From: Symsagittifera roscoffensis
Lineage: Eukaryota > Xenacoelomorpha > Acoela > Convolutidae
DNA length: 64,000 nucleotides
Direction of reading: 5' to 3'
Assembly: GCF_963678635.1 (NCBI RefSeq)
Contig: NC_087071.1
Coordinates: 42,610,153-42,674,152 of the forward strand
The position numbers were made by a program, and so were the translations under genes. Of this stretch, positions 1 to 10,778 are shown piece by piece (positions within the stretch are counted from its first letter, which is position 1; each line of letters opens with the position of its first letter). The notes beneath the pieces are model-generated. The model did not search any database. It was not told the DNA's origin and saw nothing but the letters and a program-made list of their open reading frames with translations.

Positions 1-170
1 ACGGTGAGTAATCTAAGTGTTATTTGAAGAAACAAGTTGAGTCCCTAAAACTGGGAATATGTTTGTCGCCCTTATTGAGAGTTATCTATTTGAAGGTAAA
101 AGTGGGGGTAAAATGGAAGAACTAACATTTATTTTGTCAATTAAAAATATTATAATAAATGTCGCAATAA

Positions 171-584
171 TTAGCAGTTTCTCTCTAAGCAATCTTCTTT
201 CAACTTTCCTGTGAACTCGATACAGAGTCGCAACTGACAAAGTTCTCGGAACTTGTTCATTTTCTTTTCCGAGTATATCGGCTCGACGAGACGACCCGAC
301 ATGTGCGAACCCTCGTGTAGTTTTCGCTCAATTAAGTCTTTGTATATTCGCATCGTGTCGCCGAAACTGAAGTGTGAAATCATTTCAGATGCTCTGTTTA
401 GTTGTTTTGAGTCCGTTTTAGAATTAGGAGGTGTTTTAGACATCAGATGGTCAATGTTCAATTTTCCAAACTCTGGATTCGGATTCAATTCATCATAACT
501 GTTTTCCTGCAGATAACCATAACTTATTGATGCAAGCGCGAATATTAACTTTGAAAGAACTAATGAGCACATGATTTTTAACAT
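171..584 (-). CDS. small putative secreted Cys-motif protein
   Basis: A 137-residue ORF with a real ATG at 582-584 and TAA at 171-173. The first ~24 residues are hydrophobic (KIMCSLVLSKLIFALASI) and look like a signal peptide. The middle is charged and the C-terminus is Cys-rich, with the pattern C-x4-G-x4-D-C-x2-R-N near residues 121-136. An AATAAA lies on the minus strand about 40 bases past the stop (128-133). The same Cys spacing occurs in the small ORF at 8233-8469, so the two may be paralogues. I do not recognise the family. It may be the last exon of a longer gene. Secretion is inferred only from the N-terminal hydrophobic run. Confidence 0.45.
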   Translation of the reverse strand: MLKIMCSLVLSKLIFALASISYGYLQENSYDELNPNPEFGKLNIDHLMSKTPPNSKTDSKQLNRASEMISHFSFGDTMRIYKDLIERKLHEGSHMSGRLVEPIYSEKKMNKFRELCQLRLCIEFTGKLKEDCLERNC

Positions 585-932
585 AAAATCCGAACAAGTT
601 TTCAGCCCAAAAATAGCAACTTTTAAATAATAACTATTAAAATATTAATAAAATGACAAAATATGAACTAATTCCATGGTATTTGAATAGCTCACTAAAA
701 CTTGTTGGAAGAACCTTCGGATTATAACCTATACGAGCTCAACTTATCGCCTCGGATGTGTTTGTTTATTTAGTTAATTATTTATTAATTTTAGTTATTT
801 TGTTCACTTCATGAAGTCAATCTGTGCTGTGTCTTAAATCAAGCTAGTGATAATTGAAGAAATTAGTTGAGGTACACGAGTAGATAATTTGGAATGGTTC
901 AAAAACAATTGTAATCAGCAGTGAATTTAGGT
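585..932. other. AT-rich intergenic sequence
   Basis: No coding signal. It contains the presumed upstream region of the minus-strand small gene, including an AT run (610-660) that could hold a TATA-like element. Nothing else is recognised. Confidence 0.4.
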
Positions 933-1344
933 AGGGGCGGACGCCTCCCTTTCCCCCTCCCCCTCTCAGGGATTCGACCCCCTGCCGACGCAAAAGATCC
1001 CCCCTTTGTACTATTTTGAGATATCCATTTTTGGGTGACTGACCTTAAAACTTTTCTAAATGTGTCTTTGGCGCCAAGGTCTATACTATTTTTCAGGGGG
1101 GAAGCGCGCCGAAAAAACGCGATTTTTTGATCGAAACATTCCAAAAAGTGAATAAAAACGCCTTTTTTGGTCTTTTTTGAAATGTTTGCCTGCGGTGCAG
1201 AAACTTTGGTCAAATTAAGGTCTTCGTAGTAGTTGAGGAGAACTCCAAAAATTAATTTGACCGACCTAAAAAAAGGTCGACCAAATTCTCAGTTTTTTTT
1301 GGAAAACTTGCCCCCCCCCTCGAGAAATTCCTAGATCCGCGCCT
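933..1344. mobile_element. putative short DNA transposon (MITE-like)
   Basis: The left end reads AGGGGCGGACGCC and the right end, reverse-complemented, reads AGGCGCGGATCTAGG. The terminal AGGsGCGGA is therefore shared in inverted orientation. Both ends run into long C/G tracts just inside (950-965 and 1310-1320). The last ~100 bases recur in degraded form at 7780-7872, ending in the same ctcgagaaa..tc.tagatccg string, so this is a dispersed family. No transposase is encoded. No clear target duplication was found, so the boundaries are approximate. Confidence 0.35.
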
Positions 1345-3745
1345 GATTGATTGTAATGCCGCGAAATGTCAAAAAACTGAAGCATGGAAGGGTGATTCTG
1401 TAAGCTTTGGCAGCCAGAAGACTGTTTTTTTTTTCCTAGTGGATTCTTTCCCCACTTATACTTGTTGGCTGCGCGATGCTGAAAACGTATTCGAGATCAA
1501 TCGATCACAAATTAAAGTCAATTAAACCTTGCAAATTAGTAAAAGTTATGTTTTAGAGGTCAACCGTCAACCGAGGGTCGGTACTGCCAGAATCATTTAA
1601 CGTCGAGATTGACAGACTTACCACTGATTAAACTTAAATGGAATGATTTAGCGGTACATGACCAGTTGTGAGGGTAGCTAAACTCTTTTTCTATAACAGC
1701 GTTTCGTTACCCCCGCCTCCCATACTAGATGTGGTATAATGGATGTGATATAATTATGTGATAATGATCATTTGATGATGTTTTTCAAAAAATACAAGAA
1801 AAGGGATTAACTAGTCTTTAATTTTTTTTGAAGCTGTTTTTAGAAAGGTTCCTGGGTTGCCTATAGCCATAACTATGTAATTCCATCCCAGTAGTGCAGG
1901 GGAGAAACCATGTCATTGTCATGCAGCGATTGTCCTGAACTTCTGATTCGGTCTAAGAACCCAGGGCTTTTTTTCAAAAAGTCTTCTCAGAAACCAGCCC
2001 TAGACTGCCATTTTTTTGGCGAAACACTAAATTGACTATTGCCAATAAGCCCGCCTGAAGAAGCTAAAATAGACTCGAGCTTTGCTCACAAGTGGCGGTA
2101 GTAGATAAGAGACAAGGGTTATTTATGAACCCAAAGAAAAATCTTTCGGCTAACTAGCAAAGAGCTAGCAAGAGACAAGCTGAATACACAGTAACTTAAA
2201 CCAGAAACCTGAAAACAAAGCAAAACATTAGAAAACATCTACAAACATCAGAAAATTTTCCGACCAGGTTGTTTTCCTGAGTTTCCTGGAAAAAGTCCAA
2301 GCAGGTAACCAGGCCTGGTTTTCAAACATTGTTCAATTCATAAAAAATCTCCCGATGTATCGATGCTTCGATGACTCGATGCGTCGATACTTTTTCTCCT
2401 ATCTATTCGAATAATTGTAGGCTTAAGAAAAAAAAATCATTATTGTCAGAAAAAAGGTCCCTGGTAGGGTTTTTGGATGGCCCCTGCTAGGAAGTCCAGG
2501 ATGCCAGAAACCAGGTCCTGCTAGAAACCGAGATATGAACTGTTTACGAATTCGCTGTTGCCACGCCTGGAGAGATTTTTTTCGCAGCTTGTCACAAGGA
2601 TTCTGCATGAAGCTTCCGAAAATCAAAACTGCAAGGATCTGTCCACCTGAGCTCAAGGCGCTTTTTCAAATAGCATAGTTCCAAAAGGAGTGTGAAACTT
2701 TGGTTCCAAAAATATTCCAACGACACAACTTTCTTTGTTTGGATAGTTTTGGGCAAAAAAAATTGATCGGGAAAACTTATTCAACTGAATTAAGCAATGA
2801 CCATCGGTTTAAAAACATCGATGAAAAATGAAATTGTTTCGGACCAAGCAAAAAAAAAGTAACTTTGTTTTTTGAAAATTTGTCTTCCAGTAATCTCTTT
2901 GTTTAGCGGCTCCACGAAATGTGGTGTTAGCCAAACATTGCATTCAAAATCCAGTTCCTCTAATTCAACGAGACGTTGCAGACGGTTATTCTCTCCTTGT
3001 ATTAATTTTATCCTCTCTTCTCGATTGATTCGAGCCCAAAACTGAGAACACTACTTGCTGGATGTTTTCATTGGGAGGAATTGAACCTAAGCCAACGTGA
3101 ACAAATGGCATTTTTCAAGTGCAATTTAGTCAAAATGATCCAAAAACATGCGACAGTGAGTCAAACGTCCATGTTTATGATCCATGCTTTTAAAAATGAT
3201 CCAAAGAAATGGAAACACACTCGTTTAATCGATAGCTGATTCAGAGCTCAGAAGCGAGGATCCTTTGAAGCACCTGAAACTACTATTGATAGAAGAAAAG
3301 TGGCTTGATAATAAAGGAGAAATAGCTTGAGATTTATGCGGTGACTGTTGATCCAAGCAACGGTGTTATAATCTGGAAAGTGAAAAGCAGAAATTCCGAT
3401 GTTAAAACAAGTACTTCTGCTCAAAACAAAAAACTCAAGACCGTAGGCAAACAAATGCGAAGAGATGCTGCTATAATTTCATAGTTGTCCCAAAGTTTTG
3501 CTTCCGAAAACCTTTCTACAAGCATCAAAAACTTGTGGTCCTACCTAACGATCAAATTACGTGCGATTACGACGCAAAGCTTGGGGAAAAGAGGGACTGC
3601 GTAATTTTGGATTGTGTTTCACTTTCAGACTTTGGAAAGTTCTGACATTGGTTTCAAACCGAAATTACCGGAAACGACCAATCTGATCCGGCGTTGAAAT
3701 ACTCTTTTTACCGAAAACTTGTTCCAGTGATGGTTCAGCAGCAAC
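1345..3745. other. non-coding, nothing recognised
   Basis: AT-rich sequence with only short ORFs that show no family features. A short run of TCGATG-type repeats lies at 2354-2392. A weakly coding-looking stretch upstream of 3746 may be the eroded N-terminal part of the P-loop pseudogene that follows. Confidence 0.4.
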
Positions 3746-5080
3746 AGTTGTTACCTTAACAGCAGACAAAAATTTAAAAGCATCCCATAAAGAAGGAGTT
3801 AGTTATCCTGACGCAGTTGCCAAATTGGATTCAGAAATTGACCAACAGAAGCTGACTAGACAAAAAAAACTCTTGCCGACGTTCTAAGTAACAACAAAGA
3901 TACAAAGTTAAAGAGTTTGAAGATTTTGGGAATACTGTTTCTTACGCCGCAACAAAAATCTGTTTTAGAATGCTCGTCTAATGGATTGAAAAAAGTGCAA
4001 GGGCCTGCGGGGTCTGGTAAAACTGTTTTGACAATTTTTTAAGTTCTTGAATTATGCGCAAGGGAGCCAGAAAAAAACTGATTGTATGTTGTTCGAAGTA
4101 TGACAGGAAATATCTCGACATTTTGACCAAAAACGGAGTTGAAGCCAAAATCCAAAATTATATACCGGCAAGAAAACTAGATTTTGGAGAACTAGATTCC
4201 TTAAAAGAGTTCACAGAATTTGAATGTCAAGTATTGATCTCCAACTTTCAGCTACTCCTGATGCTATCGGAGTTTTAAAAAACAATTCAGCGACAAAACA
4301 TTCATATATAAACTTTGATGACTGCGACTTATATGCAATAAGAGTAGACTTTCCTCAAATCATCACCAAAGCAAACGATAAGCAATGCCTTTCTTGGGTT
4401 GTCTTAGATCACCAGCAGTGTTTACTCGGTTTTGATGAAGAAGATGATTGGAAGAAGCAAATCAACAGAATCTAATTTAACTGAACTTTTCAAACTGGAT
4501 GAAGTGCTTCGAAGTTCAATAGAAATCCAGCAAATTCCTCGAAATTCCTCCAGAATTCGCTCAAACACGCTCGAGAATGCGCTCGGAAAATTCTTTTCCG
4601 AGCTTTACGAAACCAAAACAAGGATCAAATTTTCATGGTCCCCCAATTCAAGTTCATGAGTTATATGAGCGGGAGTTATATGAGCGAGTATTGAAATTTC
4701 GTCTCAAAAGAATAGCAAAATTCACTGCTTTTATCTTCGGAACTATTATTCAATCAGGTGCTTTGATTGATAACGTTCCAATTATATACACAGATGTTTT
4801 GGATTTGAAACCTACTTTGAGTGAATTAGATCATACGTTTATAGATATTTACGACGAAGTAACTATACTTGAACATTTTACTTCAGCAGCAGTCGTGGAG
4901 GGTTCAAAACTTGTGAAATCTTCTGAATGGGAGCGATTACTAGTCGTGCAAGGTACCAATTATACATCGTTGCGCCAGAAATGTTTTGGGATTCAATGCT
5001 GAGCAGACTAGGAATTCCCGAGACCTCTGTGATCGTAGAAAAAACATCGATTAGATCAGAGTGAGTCGACGTTCGAAAAG
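3746..5080 (+). pseudogene. decayed P-loop ATPase/helicase-like gene
   Basis: Coding-quality sequence is readable only by changing frame at least four times. A segment at 3869-4041 reads LTPQQKSVLE, then VQGPAGSGKTVLTI: a Walker A motif (GPAGSGKT) preceded by a TPQQ-type motif, an arrangement typical of superfamily 1 helicase-like and Schlafen/DUF2075-type ATPases. The frame breaks in a T run at 4035-4041 and resumes as CAREPEKKLIVCCSKYDRKY, the expected next strand of such a fold. Further pieces follow at 4224-4475, 4577-4960 and 4960-5070, the last with APEMFWDSMLSRLGIP in another frame. All breaks are small indels. It is either a host pseudogene, a transposon-borne helicase remnant, or a gene damaged by homopolymer sequencing errors. 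Confidence 0.55.
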
Positions 5081-5255
5081 GACAAAAATTTGAAAAACAC
5101 CAACGAAGAAATCAAAAAACTAAAACAATTAATTGATGATTATGCTTTGTTCTAGTTTTCCACTCCGATGTAGAATTACGAAATGAAGCTGATCAGAAAT
5201 TGTTCAACCGGCCTTTTGTGTGTGTCAGATATCATGTAAAAAAGGGTTCATTTGA

Positions 5256-5969
5256 TCCGTACCCAAGGGATTTTCGTTGCAAGATCTGATTTTTTTTATT
5301 GTTAAATAAATTGAGACTCAGATATGAAATTCTTCATTTCAGATCTTGATCATAACTTACAATTTTCTGAACTGAAATAAACTTGAAAAAAAATCGATAA
5401 CTTATGCATCATAACTTATGCATCTCGACCAAACATTTGAGTTCTTATTTTTTGATGTTTTTGCAATACACAATTGTTTAGATTAGCTATTGGTAGATTA
5501 ACTTCCGAATAAAATCACAAACATTTTTTTTCGAATTAAATGTATTGTTCAATTGTGTTTAAAAAAATTCAAAAACTGTTAGGAGACCTTTCAAACTGTT
5601 GATTTTCATGCGCTACTAATCGCTTTCCAATGTTTATCTATTGCTTGGGGAAACATATTTTCGCAGTCTCAATTTTTAGACTTTGTTGCGTACCTGCTAG
5701 TAGCTAGCAGAAGCTATAAAATACAAACAAAAATAGCAAAAATTGTGTCAGAATCATTGTTTTTTCAAATCTGAAATAATCTAGAAAAACTAAATTTCAG
5801 ATCTAAAATTAGATTTGAAACTTTTTTCAGATTTGAAATTAGATCTGAAATAACCAATCCCTAAAGTGTCCAAGCATTATTTAAACATTTAATAAATGAT
5901 TTCAGATCTAAAATTTAGAACTGAAAAAGATTATTTCAGATCTGTTCTAGAAAATTTACTGGGTACGGG
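5256..5969. mobile_element. MITE-like element with 33-bp terminal inverted repeats
   Basis: The left terminus 5257-5289 (CCGTACCC..ATTTTC..AGATCTGA) matches the reverse complement of 5936-5968 at 23 of 33 positions, with CCGTACCC and AGA-TCTGA exact at the ends. TTTGA flanks both sides (5251-5255 and 5970-5974), consistent with a 5-bp target duplication. The inside is non-coding and carries many copies, in both orientations, of a TTTCAGATCTRAAAT-type palindromic motif, clustered near each end (5280-5350 and 5765-5945). It would be non-autonomous. The superfamily is not assigned. Confidence 0.6.
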
Positions 5970-6332
5970 TTTGAAGCCAGAATTTTTTTTTATGGAAAGA
6001 GAAATTTACAGCCTGGAAAATCAATCCGCGATTTACCGACACTCAAGTTTTTTTTTTTAAAAAAAACGGCTTTCTAGCCTTTCACAAAAATTTACATATT
6101 TTTTTAACATAATTTTGCGTGGAATTTCAACTTAACTTTAACTTACAAATCTCTAAACGCAATTTTCTGTGGTAACGTCGACACTCAACCTGTTGTTTTT
6201 TTCATATGAAAATTGTTCGGTATTGTGCTTATAACTAAAGATAGTTAAATTTAGAAACTCATTGATTGCCACATGATAAGAAAACACTACTCGCACACTT
6301 TTATCCGACAAAAAACGCTAGTGAATTTTATA

Positions 6333-6360
6333 GCACGGCTAGTGAAACTGCTAGTCGTGC
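6333..6360. repeat. short hairpin
   Basis: gcacggctag and ctagtcgtgc form a 10-bp stem with one mismatch around an 8-base loop (tgaaactg). It sits in non-coding DNA. Nothing else is recognised between 5970 and 6960. Confidence 0.45.
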
Positions 6361-6960
6361 CAGTTATCAGAAAATGTTCTAGACGTGTGAAAGGCATGCT
6401 GCACTAAGGTGAAATTGTTTTACTAACTTTTTTTACTGGCCAAGTACGCGAGGAATGATAGTCTCGAATAATCTTTTTAGCTACCTATCCTAATCATAAA
6501 ATCATTATACGAAATGTTTTATTTGCTCACGTCAAATAGTTTGCTTATGCATTTATAATGGCAAAGAATTGTAAATTTTTGTCCATAACTTGTCTAACCG
6601 TCAATTTGATTAACTGATAGTCGACAAAGTAGTTTTTTAGCAAACTTCATTCCTTCGTCTCACTTTTTTTATTATGAATCTCACTCTTTTAGTTATAGCA
6701 ATTTATTAGTTAAGATTTATATTAACAATCTAAGATTTTATTAAACTCAACTTGTTTGAATGAACTGATATTGTTAAATCATATCATGGACTGAAAAAAA
6801 AAATCACTAAAAAAACAGAAGGTTCATTTAAAATAAAATTTATGCAATTCTTTAACTAAGAGTTTTTTAGTTAACAGTTTCTGGGTCAAAAATTCGGATC
6901 TTTCAGATAGTTCAAAAGCAAAATAATCCAATAATTATAGAAACGAGGTTGATATTGGAT

Positions 6961-7170
6961 GAGCTCTGGGCTTTTTTCCTTCCCCCCACCTGCAAGTTTT
7001 TATAATTCGATTTACTGTTCACATTGTCCAATTGTCATGAAAATTAACATGGAGACTGATTACACCATAACAAACATATTTATTCATCGTAATCAACCTT
7101 GTAAAACTACCCCTAGACTATAAAATTGATGCTTGTGTGAGGTGGGGGGAAAGGAAAAAGAGCCGAGCTC
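6961..7170. mobile_element. 210-bp foldback/MITE-like element
   Basis: The left arm starts GAGCTCTGGGCTTTTTTCCT and the right arm, reverse-complemented, starts GAGCTCGGCTCTTTTTCCTT. Both continue into TCCCCCCACCT and a CAAG-containing end, giving inverted repeats of about 37 bases around a ~135-base AT-rich centre. No ORF and no obvious target duplication. Origin from a DNA transposon is inferred from the structure. Confidence 0.5.
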
Positions 7171-7477
7171 TGTATAAACTTTTGCAATGCTATGTGCGAT
7201 TAAAAACCCGAACCCAGAGGTGGCTGTTTTTCTAGATAAAAAAGTTAAATAGATTATCTAGCCTAGTTTTCTATTACTTTCTGCGCAGAAACGATCTAAC
7301 TTTTTTTCTTTTTTAGAAATAAACAGTTTCTGGAAAAAAAACCAGAAATCAGTTCACGTCTCAGCCGTAACAAGATAAACATGCTTCGCGTATACACAAT
7401 AACAGTAGCAATACAATGCTAACTACCACTTGTTATAAAAAGTGTTATTTTGCTACAAACTATCAATCTTGTCAAGG

Positions 7478-7554
7478 GCTGTAGCATAGTGGTTAGAACA
7501 AGAGCCTAGACTTCTGTAGATCAGGGGTTCGAAAACCAGCAGGAGATTTTTTTT
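7478..7554 (+). repeat. tRNA-derived SINE-like segment or tRNA pseudogene
   Basis: The segment contains a Pol III A box TAGCATAGTGG (7482-7492) and a B box GGTTCGAAAACC (7526-7537), followed by a T run (7547-7554) that could terminate Pol III. The acceptor arms do not pair: GGGCTGT has no complementary partner at the 3' end. It is therefore not a functional tRNA. A SINE head or a tRNA pseudogene both fit. Confidence 0.5.
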
Positions 7555-7779
7555 CTAGCTAGAAATAGCCTATTTTTTAGCTACTTTTTGATCAGAATTA
7601 AAATGAAAAATAATTAATTTTAAGAAAATCCCTGCTTTACTTAAACAAAAGAATTTCTGACCAGAAATTAGATTAGATATAAAGTATTTCACGTCAGTAA
7701 CAGAAAGTTTTCTCGGCACGGGTAAGCATCATTTACCGCATCACTCAAATACCCATAGTTCTTGAGTTCGAAGTTAATC

Positions 7780-7872
7780 AAAAAAATTGGGCCTAAACTG
7801 GTAGAGCTCGAAAAATCAATTTGGTCGACGTAAGAATAAAGGTCCCCCTCGAGAAAATCTTAGATCCGCCCT
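7780..7872. mobile_element. truncated copy of the 933-1344 repeat family
   Basis: It shares the right-end signature ctcgagaaa..tc.tagatccg, and the upstream aatttggtcgac region resembles 1250-1285. Only about 90 bases are retained. Confidence 0.4.
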
Positions 7873-8232
7873 TGGATATTCAACTTAATTAGCCTCCCCT
7901 TTCTTGTTCAAATAATTAATTTTGTACATTTTCATTTGTAAAGCAAAAAATCGGTGGTCAGAACATTCTGTGGTAGTTAATGAGTAACTCAGCTCTATCG
8001 GACAACAATGTTCAGCATATGAAAACTCACCTTTTTTACCAGTTGTTTTATGATGAAGCAGTTTATGCGTTCTATTTTGTTCACAAAATCGAATAGCGTT
8101 CATTTTAGCACCATTAAAATTATACAAAAAACTTGACATTTCATAACTTTTTATTTTGAATTCCTATTCATGATGTTGGAATGCTGATTTCAGTGGCTCT
8201 TTTGAAATCTGTAGGTAGTTTCACCCGGATTT

Positions 8233-8469
8233 TCAGTTGTCTTCTTGAATTTTTTCGAAATTTCTGTTCACGCAATCAGCGGGGGCATAACCAACATTAT
8301 CCACACAATTAGTGAAATTGTAAATAAGATCTTTGTGAGCTCTAGGACTCTCAATCAATCGTGCCAGTATTATGCCCACGCGACCTTCAGCGACCTCCAA
8401 TAAAACCAAAATAACTACAAGGAAGAATAAACACTCATCGAAAATGATTTCAAGGTAACAAATCATCAT
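8233..8469 (-). CDS. small putative secreted Cys-motif protein
   Basis: From the first ATG (8467-8469) the ORF is 78 residues. The first ~30 are strongly hydrophobic (LFFLVVILVLLEVAEG), like a signal peptide or anchor. The C-terminal part contains NCVDNVGYAPADCVNRN, that is C-x4-G-x4-D-C-x2-R-N, exactly the spacing seen in the product of 171-584. Both also have an RL[IV]E stretch before it. An AATAAA lies downstream on the minus strand (8149-8154). A 20-base sequence around the start is directly repeated. Function is unknown. The family link to 171-584 is my inference. Confidence 0.4.
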   Translation of the reverse strand: MMICYLEIIFDECLFFLVVILVLLEVAEGRVGIILARLIESPRAHKDLIYNFTNCVDNVGYAPADCVNRNFEKIQEDN

Positions 8470-8484
8470 CGAAAATGATTTCAA

Positions 8485-8842
8485 CGTGCGCTATTTTTAT
8501 TAAAATCTGAAGCGCAGTTAATGAAGAAAGTTAAGTAGTCAAGAATCGTTTACAAGGGTAAGTTCAACTGAAATCAATCAATAGGGTAGGCCAGTTATGA
8601 CAATATCTTAAACAAGTGATGAGTTGATCTCCAGATAAAATAGCTCAAAGGATTAATTGAAAACCGTTACAAGATATTGATGGTATAATGTGGCAAAGAC
8701 GAAGAGACACTTTTCATTCGAACTTCAAACTGTTAAAATATGAAGGTAAATGCCAGTTGTTACGCTTCGAAAAATGGCAATAGCAAAATGAGCAAACAAT
8801 CAGCAAATTGCTGTTGAATAATTGAAGTTTTGTCTTCTTATT
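8485..8842. other. non-coding, nothing recognised
   Basis: AT-rich sequence between the small gene and the GA microsatellite. No features seen. Confidence 0.4.
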
Positions 8843-9062
<220 letters not shown>

Positions 9063-9544
9063 TTAATTCAAAAGATTAATTTCAATACACATTAACTATA
9101 TTTTTTGCTCTCTGTTTGCTTGAAAAATAATTTTGCAAAAAGAAAATGAAAAAAACTGTGGATCTTACAATGATTCCTTAAGAAAATTTTCTAATTGAAT
9201 TAGTGTCAAGCAATTAATTGATTGATTGCATACTCCATACACAGGAGGTAGTTCATGACAATTTGCAGCTTTGGTCAATACGGGGTTTATATGAAATATT
9301 CGACAAAAATTTATATCTTAAAATAATTTTGGATTTTGAAATTTGAGAAACTATCTCTGTTCCAAAGCCTGTCAATTGTCGATGGACTAATCATCTTGAT
9401 TTGAATGAAAGATATACTTTCAAAGTTTACCAACAATTATAGGAAAAAGAAATAATTTGACAAATCACACTTAAAGATCAAAAGTTTGAGCTATCACGAA
9501 AAACATGCCACATTGGATATATAATTCCAAAAAACGTTGGCTGA

Positions 9545-10778
9545 AAATTTGCAATTTTGGTTATTTTATGGTTAAAAGGGCTTTTTTCAAAAAAGACGTG
9601 GTACTTTTTTCCTATGGTTTTTTTCCTTCTTTTAAGATTAGAAGACATCTTATAAAAGACACCTTATATCATTGTGTGGTTTCAACTTCTTTTTAAAAAA
9701 ACATCAAAAAATATTTGAAGGTCGAAATAACATCAAATCAAAACTTTTACAAACTGATAACAAAACCTATAAATCTTGAGCAGACACACATTGAGCCGAA
9801 ACAAAGTTTCTCTAGAATTGTTCAAGTACTTCCTGAAAGCTCATGTCCATCCTCGAAACAGCTCGAAAACTTTTTTTTGCTTATCAATTGACTCAAAAGA
9901 GGTCGTAAGGCTAATTTGTTTTGAGCTGTTTTCTTTGAAGCCGAATGAAAAAAAAAGAAAAAAAAATATTAACAGCGAAAACTGATATAATGAAATCGGA
10001 TATACGGTACACTTACAACGAACGATAATTTCAGACTTGCCCAAGAGTTTTCTGCGTGTTGATCAAAGTCCAAATGGAAACTAATATCAAATTCAGTCAT
10101 CTGGTGTCAGAAGTTACTTTCGGGTAAAAAATCAAAAACTTGGTATAGAACACCCTTGCATAGAGAAAAGTAAAAATCGGAAGATAATTTTTTCATTTCC
10201 AGTTGCCCAACCTATGTTCAATCGAAATTGTTCCTAAATATAATCACCAGCTAAAAACATTCATTTTTTTTCTCGTGAAATTGTCGAGATACAGTCAAGA
10301 AAATTGATCATAAATGAACTTAAAATTAAAATGGTTAGTAAAATTCCCAGAATTTCAACCACAAAATTTTTTTGAAGCAAGGATTTTTCCTTTCCACAAA
10401 GTTACTTTCTCACTTATAACATTCAGTGAAAATTATAACTAAATCATTTCGGTCACTTAATCTACTTTACTAAGTTTTATTGGAATGAGAAGTTCGGTCA
10501 ACCAGTGCAATCATAAATTCTCTGGCATCGCAATACAAAATCAATTTAACTGCAAGACCATTGCCACTTAATCAATGTTTTTTTTTTAAATTGTTAGTGA
10601 TGCTAAAACATGAAAACGCAAAAAAACTCAAAAAATTGAGTTTTGTTGTGAGGAAAAAAACAATGATCAAACTTTTTTATGCACGGGGAATTGCGCGTTA
10701 TATAAACATATAAGACAAAAGACTTTCGTCTATGAAACTTGTAAGATTGAAATGAGAAATTTGGTCAACCAGTGAAAA
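9545..10778 (+). repeat. tandem repeat, unit A (period ~1,249 bp)
   Basis: Non-coding. The stretch from a GGCAATTTTG-like start to a ggtcaaccagtg end recurs at 10779-11995. For example, cttgagcagacacac begins at 9775 here and at 11024 in unit B, an offset of 1,249. A short internal module (gaatgagaa.tt.ggtcaaccag) occurs twice per unit, ~266 bases apart. Confidence 0.85.

Noticed and set aside
899-1213. 104-codon minus-strand ORF
   Set aside because: Lies within the MITE-like repeat, is driven by C/G tracts and has no domain.
7885-8139. 84-codon minus-strand ORF with ATG, containing CC and several Cys
   Set aside because: No motif, no similarity to its small-protein neighbour, and a GGTGAGT donor-like site in the middle makes its extent uncertain. 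Not enough to call a gene.
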